9,833 bases of DNA, taken from positions 1 through 9,833 of the forward strand of contig JASLGD010000426.1 in the NCBI GenBank assembly GCA_030150305.1. Direction: 5' to 3'. The position numbers were made by a program, and so were the translations under genes. The DNA comes from Caldimonas sp. GTDB taxonomy: Bacteria > Pseudomonadota > Gammaproteobacteria > Burkholderiales > Burkholderiaceae_C. The notes beneath the pieces were generated by a model. That model did not search any database. It was not told the origin of the DNA and saw only the letters and a list, made by a program, of their open reading frames with translations. Shown here piece by piece: positions 9,759-9,833 of the stretch; the first letter of the stretch is position 1; each line of letters begins with the position of its first letter.

Positions 9759-9833
9759 CTGCACTGCACCAGCGGCGGAATCGCGCATCCACAGGCATTC
9801 GGAGCCGGTGCGGCCGGCGAACCCCATGGTCTA

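Noticed and set aside
9759..9775. A sigma54 -24/-12 promoter for glnK (TGG...GC on the minus strand)
   Set aside because: The spacing between GG and GC is 9 instead of the strict 10, and the rest of the consensus is missing.
9724..9833. A plus-strand frame from ATG at 9724 running off the right edge, possibly a divergent gene
   Set aside because: It would begin inside the glnK Shine-Dalgarno region, has no ribosome binding site of its own, and the 36 visible residues match nothing I recognise.

Overview
This is a high-GC window dominated by one strand, most likely from a betaproteobacterium. Three things suggest this. The glutamate-cysteine ligase is the GshA type found in betaproteobacteria and acidithiobacilli, not the E. 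coli type. A P-II gene, an ammonium transporter, gshA and gshB lie in the order usual in that class. The AmtB has a signal peptide and a roughly 20-residue Ala/Lys-rich loop that I recall from Burkholderiales-type AmtB proteins. The taxonomic call is inference; no rRNA or species marker is present.

Layout: positions 1-1157 on the plus strand hold the 3' part of a PLP-dependent aminotransferase-fold gene, most likely the effector domain of a MocR-type GntR regulator whose DNA-binding part lies off the left edge. Everything else is on the minus strand, read right to left: glnK (9709-9371), amtB (9374-7842), gshA (7563-6268), kup (about 6090-4129), gshB (4108-3143) and an Uup-like ABC-F ATPase (3120-1165). 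The regulator fragment and uup converge with only 7 bases between their stop codons.

The six minus-strand genes fall into two blocks. glnK and amtB overlap by 4 bases (GTGA) and form the nitrogen module: P-II senses nitrogen and carbon status and gates ammonium uptake through AmtB. A 278-base gap follows, with three successive inverted repeats, one of them a convincing intrinsic terminator for amtB. The second block, gshA-kup-gshB-uup, makes glutathione in two steps, with a potassium importer set between the two biosynthetic genes. kup-gshB and gshB-uup gaps are only about 20 bases, so these are probably co-transcribed; the gap before kup is 54 or 177 bases depending on its start codon.

I see no phage, transposon, CRISPR, tRNA or rRNA, and no cryptic defence or biosynthetic system. 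All large genes are recognisable and intact apart from the edge-truncated first one. The points most worth a second look are the kup insertion between gshA and gshB, the stacked dyads after amtB (including a GCGAAGC mini-hairpin core typical of dispersed repeats), and the AT-rich dyad upstream of glnK. Very long plus-strand open frames opposite these genes, one of 4.4 kb, are shadows of high-GC coding sequence.
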